Assembly: GCF_900101785.1 (NCBI RefSeq) | Contig: NZ_LT629688.1 | Location: 2,356,001-2,420,000 of the forward strand | DNA: 64,000 nucleotides | Reading direction: 5' to 3' | From: Auraticoccus monumenti | GTDB lineage: Bacteria; Actinomycetota; Actinomycetes; Propionibacteriales; Propionibacteriaceae | Shown here: in pieces, positions 35,865 to 44,502 of the stretch | Layout of the letters: each line of letters begins with the position of its first letter | Numbering within the stretch: the stretch's first letter is position 1 | Translations under genes and position numbers: made by a program | Notes under the pieces: generated by a model | What the model was told of the DNA's origin: nothing | Database searches by the model: none | Seen by the model: only the letters and a program-made list of their open reading frames with translations

Positions 35865-36143
35865 TCACTCGCCCGAGCCGTCCCCGCCCTCGTCGTGCAG
35901 GCTCTCCCAGATCTCCTTGCACTCGGGGCAGACCGGGAACTTGTCGGGGTTGCGGCTGGGCACCCACACCTTGCCGCAGAGCGCCACCACCGGCGTCCCC
36001 ATCACCATCGCCTCGGTCAGCGGGGCCTTGGGCACGTAGTGGGAGAAGCGTTCGTGGTCGCCCTCGTCCAGGCGGTGGTCGGTGCGCTCGTCGATGACGG
36101 TCTGGGCGCCCGGGCTCAGCTCCTGCGTGGTCTGCTGCGTCAT
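35865..36143 (-). CDS. DUF3039 protein
   Basis: A 92-residue conserved actinobacterial protein. The middle holds DHERFSHYVPK, and VVALCGKVWVPSRNPDKFPVCPECK has three Cys that with a His could bind zinc. Function is unknown; the family is almost limited to Actinobacteria and often lies beside core genes, as here next to methionine aminopeptidase. The start is set by a leaderless promoter shared head-to-head with the divergent gene. Confidence 0.92.
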   Translation of the reverse strand: MTQQTTQELSPGAQTVIDERTDHRLDEGDHERFSHYVPKAPLTEAMVMGTPVVALCGKVWVPSRNPDKFPVCPECKEIWESLHDEGGDGSGE

Positions 36144-36149
36144 GGCGTC

Positions 36150-36173
36150 ATGTTAGTCCGCGACGGATAGGTT
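36150..36173. promoter_or_regulatory. back-to-back leaderless promoters (DUF3039 and map)
   Basis: On the minus strand TAACAT (36150-36155) is six bases before the DUF3039 ATG at 36143. On the plus strand TAGGTT (36168-36173) is six bases before the ATG at 36180. The two -10 boxes are only 12 bases apart, so the -35 region of each overlaps the other gene's promoter and start. Confidence 0.65.
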
Positions 36174-36179
36174 GGGGCC

Positions 36180-36947
36180 ATGGTCGACCTGCACCACCCC
36201 CGGACGATCGAGCAGATGCGTCCGGCGGGGGAGTTCGTCGCGGGCGTCCTGGCCGAGCTGCGCGAGAGCGTGCGCCCCGGCACGAACCTGCTCGAGATCG
36301 ACGCCCGGGTGGAGGAGCTGGTGCGCCGTCGCGGCGCGGTCAGCTGCTACGTCGACTACCACCCCTCCTTCGGCGCCTCGCCCTTCGGGCACTACATCTG
36401 CACCTCGGTCAACGACGCCGCCCTGCACGGTCTGCCCCACGACCACGCCCTCGTCGACGGCGACCTGCTCACCCTCGACCTGGCCGTCTCGGTCGACGGC
36501 TGGGTGGCCGACTCCGCGATCACCTTCGGGGTCGGGTCGGTGGCGCCGGAGGACGCGCGGCTGGTCCGGGCCACCGAGGAGGCCCTGGAGGCGGCGATCG
36601 GGAGCGCCCGCTCCGGCCGGCGGATGGGCGACGTCTCCGCCGCCATCGCCGAGGTGGCCGCCTCCTACGGGCTCCCGGTCAACGGCCAGTTCGGCGGCCA
36701 CGGTGTCGGGCGCACCATGCACCAGGAGCCGCACGTGCCCAACGTCGGGGAGCGCGGCCGCGGGTTGACCCTCAGGCCCGGGCTGGTGATCGCCATCGAG
36801 CCGTGGTTCATGGCCGGCACCGACGAGCTGGTGGTCGACGACGACGGCTGGACCCTGCGCAGCGCCGACGGCAGCCGCTCCTCCCACTCCGAGCACACCA
36901 TCGCCGTCACCCGCGGTGAGGCGCTGGTGCTGACCCGTCCCGGCTGA
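36180..36947 (+). CDS. map: type I methionine aminopeptidase
   Basis: A 255-residue M24 metallopeptidase that removes the initiator Met from new proteins. Conserved residues include His83 (ALHGLPHDH), metal ligands Asp100 (LTLDLAV) and Asp111 (VADSAIT), the His of GHGVGRTMHQEPHVPN, the Glu of IAIEPWF and the Glu of SEHTIAV. It lacks the N-terminal SH3-binding extension found in one actinobacterial paralogue. Monocistronic and leaderless. Confidence 0.94.
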   Translation: MVDLHHPRTIEQMRPAGEFVAGVLAELRESVRPGTNLLEIDARVEELVRRRGAVSCYVDYHPSFGASPFGHYICTSVNDAALHGLPHDHALVDGDLLTLDLAVSVDGWVADSAITFGVGSVAPEDARLVRATEEALEAAIGSARSGRRMGDVSAAIAEVAASYGLPVNGQFGGHGVGRTMHQEPHVPNVGERGRGLTLRPGLVIAIEPWFMAGTDELVVDDDGWTLRSADGSRSSHSEHTIAVTRGEALVLTRPG

Positions 36948-37045
36948 TACCGCCTTGACCTCCAGCACGCTCGAGGTGCTGACATGGTCCCGCACCACCG
37001 CCCTAGACGACGCCGGGAGAGCACGACCATGACGGAGCAGCGCCC

Positions 37046-38443
37046 ATGACCGACCAGCACGCGCCGGCGGCCACCGTCGGCGCGCCCGACGTCGACCGGC
37101 GCGCCCTCGGGGTCGGCCTCTGCATCGGGGTGGTGGCGATCGCCTTCGAGTCGATCTCGGTGGCCACCGCGATGCCGCGGGCCGCGGAGGACCTCGGCGG
37201 GCTGCGCTACTACGCCTGGGCCTTCACCCTCTTCGTGATCGGGATGCTCACCGCCACCGTGGTGGCCGGGCGGGTGGCGGACCGCGTCGGCCCGCTGCGC
37301 CCGCTGGTGACCGGCATGATCACCTTCGCCGTCGGGCTGGTGGTGGCCGGCACCGCGGAGGTGATGCTGCAGCTGCTGCTCGGGCGCCTGATCCAGGGCA
37401 TCGGCGCCGGGGCGCTCAACCTCGGCCTGTTCGTCATGGTCGCGCGCGGGTTCGAGGAGCGTCACCGGCCCACGATGATGACCTGGATCTCCACCGCCTG
37501 GGTGGTGCCGGCCTTCATCGGCCCACCCGTCTCGGCCTGGATCACCGAGACCTTCAGCTGGCACTGGGTGTTCATCGGCGTCCTCCCGCTGGTGCTGGTG
37601 GCCGGGGCGCTCGGTCTCCCCGCCATGCTCAAGCTGCAGCGCAGCGGTGCCCTCGACATCATCGAGCGCTCCACCCCGGTGCCGCTGTGGGCCGGGGCGG
37701 TGGTGGCGCTGGCCGCGGCCGGGATCCAGTACGCCGGCCAGCGGGCCGCGGTCACGGTGGACCTGCTGACCGTGGCCGTCGCGGTGGTCGCCGTCGCGGC
37801 GCTGGTGGTCGCCGTGCCGCGGCTGATGCCGCCGGGGTTCCTGCGGGTGAGCCGCGGGCTGTCCTCGGTGGTCTGGTCCCGCGCCGTCGCCGCAGGAGCC
37901 TTCTTCGGGGCGGAGGCGTTCGTGCCTCTGATGCTGGTGCAGACCCGCGGGCTCCCGCTGGTGCTGGCCGGGGCCTCGCTCACCGTCGGCGCGGTGGGCT
38001 GGACCACCGGCTCCTGGCTGCAGTCGCGCACCTGGCTGCCGCTGCGCCGCGACCAGCTGATCACCTCCGGCAGCGCGTCGCTGCTGCTGGGTCTCTCGGC
38101 GACCGCCGTGATCGCGGCGGTGCCCTCGGTCTGGTTCGGCTTCGTCGGCGTCGCCTGGATCTTCGTCGGACTGGGGATGGGGCTGATGATGTCGAGCAGC
38201 TCGGTGGCGATGATGACCCTCAGCCGCTCCCACGAGCAGGGTCGCAACTCCTCCTCGCTGCAGGTGGGGGAGGCCCTGGGCAACGCGATCCTGGCCGGTG
38301 GTGCCGGCACCATCTTCGCCGTGCTGCACAGCGGTGCCCTCAGCGCCACCTTCGGCACCGTCTTCGCCGCGATGGCCGCCGCCGCCCTGGTCGGCACCCT
38401 GCTGACCCTGCGGATCGGACGGATCACCGCTCCGTCGTCCTGA
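37046..38443 (+). CDS. MFS transporter (DHA2/EmrB-like)
   Basis: A 465-residue major facilitator with about 12-14 membrane helices. The loop 2-3 motif is VVAGRVADRVGPLRPL, and motif C-like sequence WVVPAFIGPPVSAWI occurs in helix 5, as in drug exporters. N-terminal region has the common sequence FESISVATAMPRAAEDL of actinobacterial members. It probably exports a hydrophobic or toxic compound with proton exchange. The ATG at 37046 is nine bases after GGAG. A strong hairpin follows. Confidence 0.92.
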   Translation: MTDQHAPAATVGAPDVDRRALGVGLCIGVVAIAFESISVATAMPRAAEDLGGLRYYAWAFTLFVIGMLTATVVAGRVADRVGPLRPLVTGMITFAVGLVVAGTAEVMLQLLLGRLIQGIGAGALNLGLFVMVARGFEERHRPTMMTWISTAWVVPAFIGPPVSAWITETFSWHWVFIGVLPLVLVAGALGLPAMLKLQRSGALDIIERSTPVPLWAGAVVALAAAGIQYAGQRAAVTVDLLTVAVAVVAVAALVVAVPRLMPPGFLRVSRGLSSVVWSRAVAAGAFFGAEAFVPLMLVQTRGLPLVLAGASLTVGAVGWTTGSWLQSRTWLPLRRDQLITSGSASLLLGLSATAVIAAVPSVWFGFVGVAWIFVGLGMGLMMSSSSVAMMTLSRSHEQGRNSSSLQVGEALGNAILAGGAGTIFAVLHSGALSATFGTVFAAMAAAALVGTLLTLRIGRITAPSS

Positions 38444-38469
38444 GCCGCCGGCTGCTGGTGCGTGACGGC

Positions 38470-38513
38470 ACCGGCCCCCGGGACGCGCTGCGTCGAGCGT
38501 CCCGGGGGCCGGT
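38470..38513. terminator. strong bidirectional hairpin terminator
   Basis: A perfect 17-bp stem (ACCGGCCCCCGGGACGC and its complement) with a ten-base loop, located between the convergent MFS and AMIN-like genes, 27 and 9 bases from their stops. Confidence 0.85.
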
Positions 38514-38521
38514 CGGGCGGC

Positions 38522-39049
38522 TCACCAGGAGTGGGCCACGTCGATCACCAGCCGGCTTCCGTCACCGGGACCGTCCAGCTCCAGCACCCGCATCGGCAGC
38601 CGCGCCCTGACCCCGAGCCCGAGCGTGGTCTGCCCCTCGAAGGTGCCGGCCATCGCCACCTGGCGGAAGGTGCTGTAGCCGCGGACGTCCAGCAGCTCCC
38701 GGCTGTTCCTGAGGTCACGGCCCCAGGCCCGCACGATGATCTGGATGTCGGTGCCCCTCAGGTACACCCGGTCCCCGCTGCCCTCCTGGTAGACGGCGCC
38801 GTAGCGGACGTCGTAGCCCACCCCGCGGTCGTCCAGGTCGATCACCAGCCGGTCGAAGCAGGCGTGCCGCCCGCTGCGCACCGAGCCGATGTCGTTGGCG
38901 GTGAACTCCCCGTCCACCTTGGCCAACGACCCCCAGCGGTAGGTCGGGCAGCTCGCCGCCTCCGCCTGCGGCACCACCACGGGCACCACCGCCATCGCCA
39001 TCCCGAAAGCCGTCACGGCGGCCCCTCGTACCCACTGCTTCGACGTCAT
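38522..39049 (-). CDS. secreted AMIN-like domain protein
   Basis: A 175-residue exported protein. A Sec signal peptide (SKQWVRGAAVTAFGMAMAVV, ending AEA-ASC) is followed by a beta-rich domain like the actinobacterial AMIN-like family (RHACFDRLVIDL, VYLRGTDIQIIVRAWG, end LVIDVAHSW). AMIN domains bind cell-wall or secretin partners; this family is usually a stand-alone secreted protein of unknown role. Either of two adjacent ATGs (39055, 39049) could start it; the second has GGGG eight bases before it. Confidence 0.88.
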   Translation of the reverse strand: MTSKQWVRGAAVTAFGMAMAVVPVVVPQAEAASCPTYRWGSLAKVDGEFTANDIGSVRSGRHACFDRLVIDLDDRGVGYDVRYGAVYQEGSGDRVYLRGTDIQIIVRAWGRDLRNSRELLDVRGYSTFRQVAMAGTFEGQTTLGLGVRARLPMRVLELDGPGDGSRLVIDVAHSW

Positions 39050-39260
39050 CGTCATCGCCCCCTTTGCTCGCGACGCTAGACCCGCCGGACCCGGCACGCC
39101 TGTGAGCGACGGAAGGGATCGCGCAGACGATGCTGAGGATCCGACGACGCCGCTCGCACGCCTCCGCCCGGGCGCCGTTCACCGAGGCGTCGGACGCCGT
39201 TGCCGCGCCGTTCGACCGAGTCCGCAGCGCGGTCCACCTCCGGGGGAGAGCGTGGGTCGG

Positions 39261-41468
39261 GTGACCACCCCCGCACCGCTGCCCACCTCCTCCTCGACCC
39301 CCGCCGGCGCCGGACTCGGCCGCCGGGGGTTCCTCGGCCTGGCTGGGGCCGGCGGTCTGGTCGGCCTGACGGGTCTGCCGGCCGGGACGGCCAGCGCCCG
39401 CGGCACCGACCCGCTGACGTTCGTGGTGCTGACCGACACCCACGCCGACGTCGATGTGCCCACCAACCTGGCCAACCTGCGTCGGGTGTTCACCGCCGTC
39501 GAGGGCGAGTCGCCGGCCTTCGTGCTCAACTGCGGTGACATCACCGAGTACGGCGCGGTCGCGGAGTACGACGCCTACCGGGCCTGCGTCCCCGACGCGC
39601 TGTGGCCGTTGCTGCACCACGTGCCGGGCAACCACGAGGCGCGTTGGGACCCGACCGCGGGGGAGGCCTACCGGGCGGTCTTCGGCCCGTCGACGGCCTC
39701 CTTCGACGTGGCCGGCCTGCACGTGGTCGGGCTCGACCCCACCCAGGTGCTCCAGGAGCCCGGCCTCTTCGGTCCCGAGCTGCTGGAGTGGCTCCGCGAC
39801 GACCTGCGCCGGGCCGGCGAGGACACCCCCACTCTGCTGTTCCTGCACTACCCGCTCGGTGGGCGCAACCACTACGTCAACGACACCGAGGCGCTGCTCG
39901 CGACGATCGAGCCCTTCGACGTCCGCGGGATCTTCGCCGGGCACATCCACCGCGAGGAGGTCAGCCGCTTCAACGGGCTGACCCAGGTGACCGGCCTGGC
40001 CACCAAGGGCAACCCCTTCTACTACCTGGTGCAGCGGGTGGCCGGCGACGGGGGACCGGTGCTCGAGGTCACCCACGTCACCGTCCCGGCCACCGGCCAG
40101 CCGGTGCGGCGGCCGTTCACCACCATCCCCCTCGCCGCCACGGGATCCGACCTCGGACCGTTGCGGCCGCGGGCGCGCGACGAGGGCGACCGGTTCTCCC
40201 TGACGGTGCCGGCGCTCCGCGGGGTGGCCGAGGTCGAGGCGCGGGTGTACGCCCAGGGCGTCTTCGGCGGCACCTCCGACGCCGCCGCCACCCCGTTGCG
40301 GCGCCGCAGCCGGGGGCTCTTCTCCGGTGAGCTCCCCGCGGACGGGCTGCCGGCCGGCCGGCACCGGGTGCAGGTGCGGGCCCGGGCCGCCGACGGCCGG
40401 CTCTGGGAGTCGACCGTCGCCGTGCAGCGCCGCACGGCGGAGGAGCCGTTGCCGGTGCTGTGGTCGCACCGGGTCGGCGGCCCGGTGCAGGGTGCGCTGG
40501 CCGTCCACGACGACCTGGTGGTGGCCGCCAGCGGCTCAGGGGCGGTCGAGGCGCTGCGGCCGACGCCCGGCGGGCCCGGCCGGGTCTGGCGGCGCGAGCT
40601 CGGCCCGGTGCACCGCGGCCCCGCCTTCAGCCGCGACGGCGGCACCGTGGTCGTGCCCTCCGCGGACCACCACCTGCACGCGCTCGACGCCGCGACGGGT
40701 GCCGAGCAGTGGCGCGCCGACCTCGGCGTGCCCGTGCTGTCGACCCCGCTGGTCACCGAGGTCGAGGGGGCCGAGACGGTGCTGGTCGCGGCCGGGGAGA
40801 CCCTGCACGCGCTCGACCTGCAGGGCCGGAGCCGCTGGCGGGCGACGGTGCCGGTGATGTCGGCCGGGCGGGTGGCCTGCGACGGGCGGCTGGTCGTGGT
40901 CGGGGCCGGTGACGGCCGGGCCTACGCCCTCGACGCCCGTACCGGCGAGCGGGTCTGGGGCTTCAGCACCAACACCCGGACCACGGCCTACACGCGGCTG
41001 ATCTACGGCCCCTGGGACGACACGGTCGAGCTGCTGCCCGGGGGAGGCGTGCTGGTCGCCACCGTCTCGGCCGCGCACGCCCTCGACCTGGCCACCGGCA
41101 CCGAGCGGTGGCGGCGCGCCGGGAGCCACGTCTACGCACCGTCGCTGCTGGTGGCCGAGGATGAGCTGCTGCTGGTGGACGAGCGGGGGGTCGCCGTCCT
41201 GCTCGACCCGGCCGACGGGAACGCCCGGTGGACTGCGCCGACCGCGCCGCGGGTGCTGAACGCCGGTCCGGTGCTGTCGGCGGACCGGAGCACCGCCTGG
41301 GTCGTCGGCACCGCCGGGTTGCTGGTGGAGCTCGACCTGACCGCCGGCACGGTCCGCCGCCGGCGCCAGCTGTTCACCGCGAACACCTTCTCCACGCCCG
41401 CCCGGGTGGGGGACGTGCTGCTGGTCGGGGAGCAGGACGGGTCGGTGCACGCCGTGGACCTCTCCTGA
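39261..41468 (+). CDS. Tat-exported metallophosphoesterase fused to PQQ-type beta-propeller
   Basis: A 735-residue exported protein. A twin-arginine signal (GLGRRGFLGLAGAGG) is followed by a calcineurin-like phosphoesterase domain (about residues 45-280). Its metal motifs are LTDTHAD, LNCGDITE, VPGNHE, FLHYPLGG and GHIH. An immunoglobulin-like linker (about 285-385) leads to a WD/PQQ-type propeller (about 390-735) with repeats such as HALDAATGAEQWRADLG and YALDARTGERVWGF. The propeller probably binds a ligand or the cell wall rather than PQQ. GTG 39261 or GTG 39252 are both possible starts; neither has an ideal spacing from GGGGGAG. Substrate unknown. Confidence 0.88.
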   Translation: MTTPAPLPTSSSTPAGAGLGRRGFLGLAGAGGLVGLTGLPAGTASARGTDPLTFVVLTDTHADVDVPTNLANLRRVFTAVEGESPAFVLNCGDITEYGAVAEYDAYRACVPDALWPLLHHVPGNHEARWDPTAGEAYRAVFGPSTASFDVAGLHVVGLDPTQVLQEPGLFGPELLEWLRDDLRRAGEDTPTLLFLHYPLGGRNHYVNDTEALLATIEPFDVRGIFAGHIHREEVSRFNGLTQVTGLATKGNPFYYLVQRVAGDGGPVLEVTHVTVPATGQPVRRPFTTIPLAATGSDLGPLRPRARDEGDRFSLTVPALRGVAEVEARVYAQGVFGGTSDAAATPLRRRSRGLFSGELPADGLPAGRHRVQVRARAADGRLWESTVAVQRRTAEEPLPVLWSHRVGGPVQGALAVHDDLVVAASGSGAVEALRPTPGGPGRVWRRELGPVHRGPAFSRDGGTVVVPSADHHLHALDAATGAEQWRADLGVPVLSTPLVTEVEGAETVLVAAGETLHALDLQGRSRWRATVPVMSAGRVACDGRLVVVGAGDGRAYALDARTGERVWGFSTNTRTTAYTRLIYGPWDDTVELLPGGGVLVATVSAAHALDLATGTERWRRAGSHVYAPSLLVAEDELLLVDERGVAVLLDPADGNARWTAPTAPRVLNAGPVLSADRSTAWVVGTAGLLVELDLTAGTVRRRRQLFTANTFSTPARVGDVLLVGEQDGSVHAVDLS

Positions 41469-41491
41469 ACCGACCGGGCGCCGGCCGCGGC

Positions 41492-41504
41492 TAGAGTGGG
41501 GCCA
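41492..41504 (+). promoter_or_regulatory. leaderless promoter -10 box for the helicase
   Basis: TAGAGT at 41492-41497, seven bases, then GTG at 41505; this favours 41505 over the in-frame GTG at 41496. Confidence 0.55.
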
Positions 41505-43280
41505 GTGACCCCCCAGGCTCCTGATCTCTTCTCAGACGCCGGTCCCGCACACCCCGAGCGTCTCCCGCCCGCCTTCCCCGACCGGGCCGCGTGGGGCACG
41601 GTGCCCCGGCTGCGCGCCTGGCAGCAGGCGGCGCTGGACCGCTACCGGGAGACCCAGCCGCGCGACTTCCTGACCGTGGCCACGCCCGGCGCGGGGAAGA
41701 CGTCCTTCGCCCTCACCCTGGCCGCGGAGCTCGTCAACCGGCGCGTCGTCTCCCAGGTCGTGGTGGTTGCCCCCACCGAGCACCTCAAGACGCAGTGGGC
41801 CGAGGCCGCGGCCCGGATCGGGCTGGCGATCGACCCCGCCTTCGGGACCAGGCAGGGAGCCACCAGCACCGAGTTCCAGGGCTTCGCCCTCACCTACGCC
41901 GGCGTGGCGGTGAACCCCAACGCGCTGCGGATCAGGGTGGAGCGCACGAAGTCGCTGGTGATCCTGGACGAGATCCACCACGCCGGGGACGCCCGCAGCT
42001 GGGGGGAGTCGGTCCGCGAGGCCTTCGACCCCGCCGCCCGGCGGCTGATGCTGACCGGCACCCCGTTCCGCTCCGACACCAACCCGATCCCGTTCGTGCG
42101 CTACGAGCACGACGGCGCCGGCCAGCTGCGCTCCCAGGCCGACTACTCCTACGGCTACGCCGAGGCGCTCGCCGACCACATCGTCCGCCCGGTGCTGTTC
42201 ATGGCCTACTCCGGGGACATGAGCTGGCGGACCCGCGCCGGTGACGAGGTGGCCGCGCGGCTCGGGCAGCCGATGACCAAGGACCTCGCGGCCCAGGCCC
42301 TGAGGACGGCGCTGGACCCCAAGGGCTCCTGGATCCCGGCCGTGCTGCAGGCGGCTGACACCCGGCTCAGCGAGGTGCGCAACCACGTCCCCGACGCCGG
42401 CGGGCTGGTGATCGCCACCGACCAGACCAGCGCCCGGGCCTACGCCGCCATCCTCAAGCGGATCACCGGCCAGGACCCGACCGTCGTGCTCAGCGACGAG
42501 CCCGGCAGCAGCGGGCGGATCAGCGCCTTCTCCGCCGGCGACGACCGCTGGATGGTGGCGGTGCGGATGGTGTCCGAGGGCGTGGACGTGCCCCGGCTCG
42601 CGGTCGGCGTCTACGCCACCACCACCATGACCCCGCTGTTCTTCGCCCAGGCCGTCGGACGCTTCGTCCGCGCCCGCAGCCGCGGCGAGACGGCCTCGGT
42701 GTTCGTGCCCAGCATCGCCACCCTGCTCGGCTACGCCGCGGAGATGGAGCTCCAGCGCGACCACGCCCTCAAGCCGCCCACCCGGACCGAGGAGATCGAG
42801 CTCGACCCGCTGGACGAGGACCGGGTGGAGAACGAACCCGACGCCGACGAGCTGGGGGAGTTCACCGCCCTGACCAGCGAGGCCGACTTCGACCGGGTGC
42901 TCTTCGAGGGTGGTGAGTACGGCCTGGGCAGCGCCTCCGGCTCGGCCGACGAGGCGGACTACCTGGGTCTGCCGGGGCTGCTGGAGGCCGACCAGGTGCG
43001 CGACCTGCTGCGCCGTCGCCAGGCCGAGCAGGTGGCTCGCGGCTCCACCCGCGCACCGGACCCCGAACCACGCACCACCCACGGCCAGCTCCGTGAGCTG
43101 CGCAAGGAGCTCAACGGGCTGGTCGCCGCCTGGCACCACCGCACCGGGCAGCCGCACGGCGTCATCCACAACAGCCTGCGCGAGACCTGCGGCGGCCCGC
43201 CCACCGCCGCCGCCGACGCGGCCCAGCTGCAGTCGCGGATCGACCGGCTCCGGCAGTGGGCCGTCACCCGCGCCAGCTGA
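41505..43280 (+). CDS. DEAD/DEAH-box superfamily 2 helicase
   Basis: A 591-residue SF2 helicase. Visible motifs are Ia/I (TVATPGAGKTSFAL), II (VILDEIHHAGDA), III (LMLTGTPFR), and the C-terminal motif V/VI region (VSEGVDVPRLAVGVYAT and QAVGRFVRAR). Residues about 420-591 form an extra acidic then helical domain typical of an actinobacterial group often annotated as DEAD/DEAH box helicase. It acts on nucleic acid in the cytosol; the exact role in repair or RNA work is unknown. Stands alone. Confidence 0.92.
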   Translation: MTPQAPDLFSDAGPAHPERLPPAFPDRAAWGTVPRLRAWQQAALDRYRETQPRDFLTVATPGAGKTSFALTLAAELVNRRVVSQVVVVAPTEHLKTQWAEAAARIGLAIDPAFGTRQGATSTEFQGFALTYAGVAVNPNALRIRVERTKSLVILDEIHHAGDARSWGESVREAFDPAARRLMLTGTPFRSDTNPIPFVRYEHDGAGQLRSQADYSYGYAEALADHIVRPVLFMAYSGDMSWRTRAGDEVAARLGQPMTKDLAAQALRTALDPKGSWIPAVLQAADTRLSEVRNHVPDAGGLVIATDQTSARAYAAILKRITGQDPTVVLSDEPGSSGRISAFSAGDDRWMVAVRMVSEGVDVPRLAVGVYATTTMTPLFFAQAVGRFVRARSRGETASVFVPSIATLLGYAAEMELQRDHALKPPTRTEEIELDPLDEDRVENEPDADELGEFTALTSEADFDRVLFEGGEYGLGSASGSADEADYLGLPGLLEADQVRDLLRRRQAEQVARGSTRAPDPEPRTTHGQLRELRKELNGLVAAWHHRTGQPHGVIHNSLRETCGGPPTAAADAAQLQSRIDRLRQWAVTRAS

Positions 43281-43338
43281 CCGGCTGGGCTGACCGGGCC
43301 GAGTTGACCGGTCCGGGGACAGGTGCTGTCCTCTGGGG

Positions 43339-44484
43339 GTGCAGCGACGCGGCGACGAGACGTCGAGGTCGCCGAGGGCCGTCCACGAGGAGCAGGTCCT
43401 GACCCACCTGCGCCGCTACGGCGCCTGCAGCCGGGCCGAGCTGGTGGCGGTCACCGGCCTCTCCCGAGCCACCGTCTCGCAGCTGAGCGGCCGTCTGATC
43501 GCCCGCGGTCAGGTGGTCACCGCTGACTCCGCACCGTCCCCGACGCAGGTGGGCCGACCGCCGGAGACGCTCACCCTGACCCCCGCCGCCGGGCTGGTGC
43601 TGGGTGTGGACTTCGGGCACGCCAGGGTGGCGCTGGTGCTGGCCGACGCCGCCCACGAGGTGGCCGGCTCGAGGACCCTGTCCTACCGACGCGACACCGG
43701 GTGGGACGAGCGGAGCGCGCTCGCGCTGACGGCCGGGCGCGAGCTGGTCGCCTCCCGGGGGCGTCACCCGCTGGCCGCCGCGGGGGTCGGTGTCCCCGGG
43801 GGCATCAGCGGCCGGGCCGAGGTCCAGGCCGCCCTGGAGACCCAGCTGGGGAGCGCTCTCGGCGTCCCCGTCCGCAGCGACAACAACGCCCGGCTCGCCG
43901 GGCTGGCCGAGACGGTCTGGGGAGCCGCTCGGGGGGTCTCCGACGTGGCCTACCTGAAGCTGTCCAACGGGGTGGGCGGGGCGCTGGTGCTGGGGGGTCG
44001 CATCCACACCGGCCAGCGCGGGCAGGCCGGGGAGTTCGGCCACGTCTGCGTGGACGCCGAGGGCCCGCTGTGCCGCTGCGGCAAGCACGGGTGCCTGGAG
44101 CGCTACGTCCGCCTCGACCAGGTGCTGGCCGACGCCGGCCACGCGGGCGTGGCGGAGCTGAGGGCCGCCCTGGACCGGTCCGAGCGGAGGTCGGCGGAGG
44201 TGGTGCGCACCGCCGGACGCCGGATCGGTGCCGTGCTGGCCGGGGTCGCCACGGTCACCGACGTGGTGCACGTGGTCGTCGGAGGTGAGCTGATCGGGCT
44301 CGGGGAGCACCTGCTGGACCCGGTCCGACGCACCCTGCGCGACCAGCTCGGCGGCCCGCACGCGGACGCGGTCCGGGTCGAGCCCGCCCGGCTCGGCGAC
44401 TACGCCGGCGCGCTCGGGGCGATCGCCCGGGTGCTGCACGACGACAGCGTGCCCCTCCTCGCGGTGCCGGACAGCCTGCGGTGA
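43339..44484 (+). CDS. ROK family transcriptional regulator
   Basis: A 381-residue regulator. A winged helix (about residues 15-75, AVTGLSRATVSQLSGRLI) is followed by a ROK domain with the phosphate loop GVDFGHARVALVLAD and the zinc motif CRCGKHGCLERY. ROK repressors sense sugars or sugar phosphates. It is the first gene of a carbohydrate locus (sulfatases, ABC importer, GH51 enzyme) and probably controls it. The GTG start has no clear ribosome site. Confidence 0.92.
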   Translation: MQRRGDETSRSPRAVHEEQVLTHLRRYGACSRAELVAVTGLSRATVSQLSGRLIARGQVVTADSAPSPTQVGRPPETLTLTPAAGLVLGVDFGHARVALVLADAAHEVAGSRTLSYRRDTGWDERSALALTAGRELVASRGRHPLAAAGVGVPGGISGRAEVQAALETQLGSALGVPVRSDNNARLAGLAETVWGAARGVSDVAYLKLSNGVGGALVLGGRIHTGQRGQAGEFGHVCVDAEGPLCRCGKHGCLERYVRLDQVLADAGHAGVAELRAALDRSERRSAEVVRTAGRRIGAVLAGVATVTDVVHVVVGGELIGLGEHLLDPVRRTLRDQLGGPHADAVRVEPARLGDYAGALGAIARVLHDDSVPLLAVPDSLR

Positions 44485-44502
44485 CCGCAGCCGGCTCCGG
44501 GC

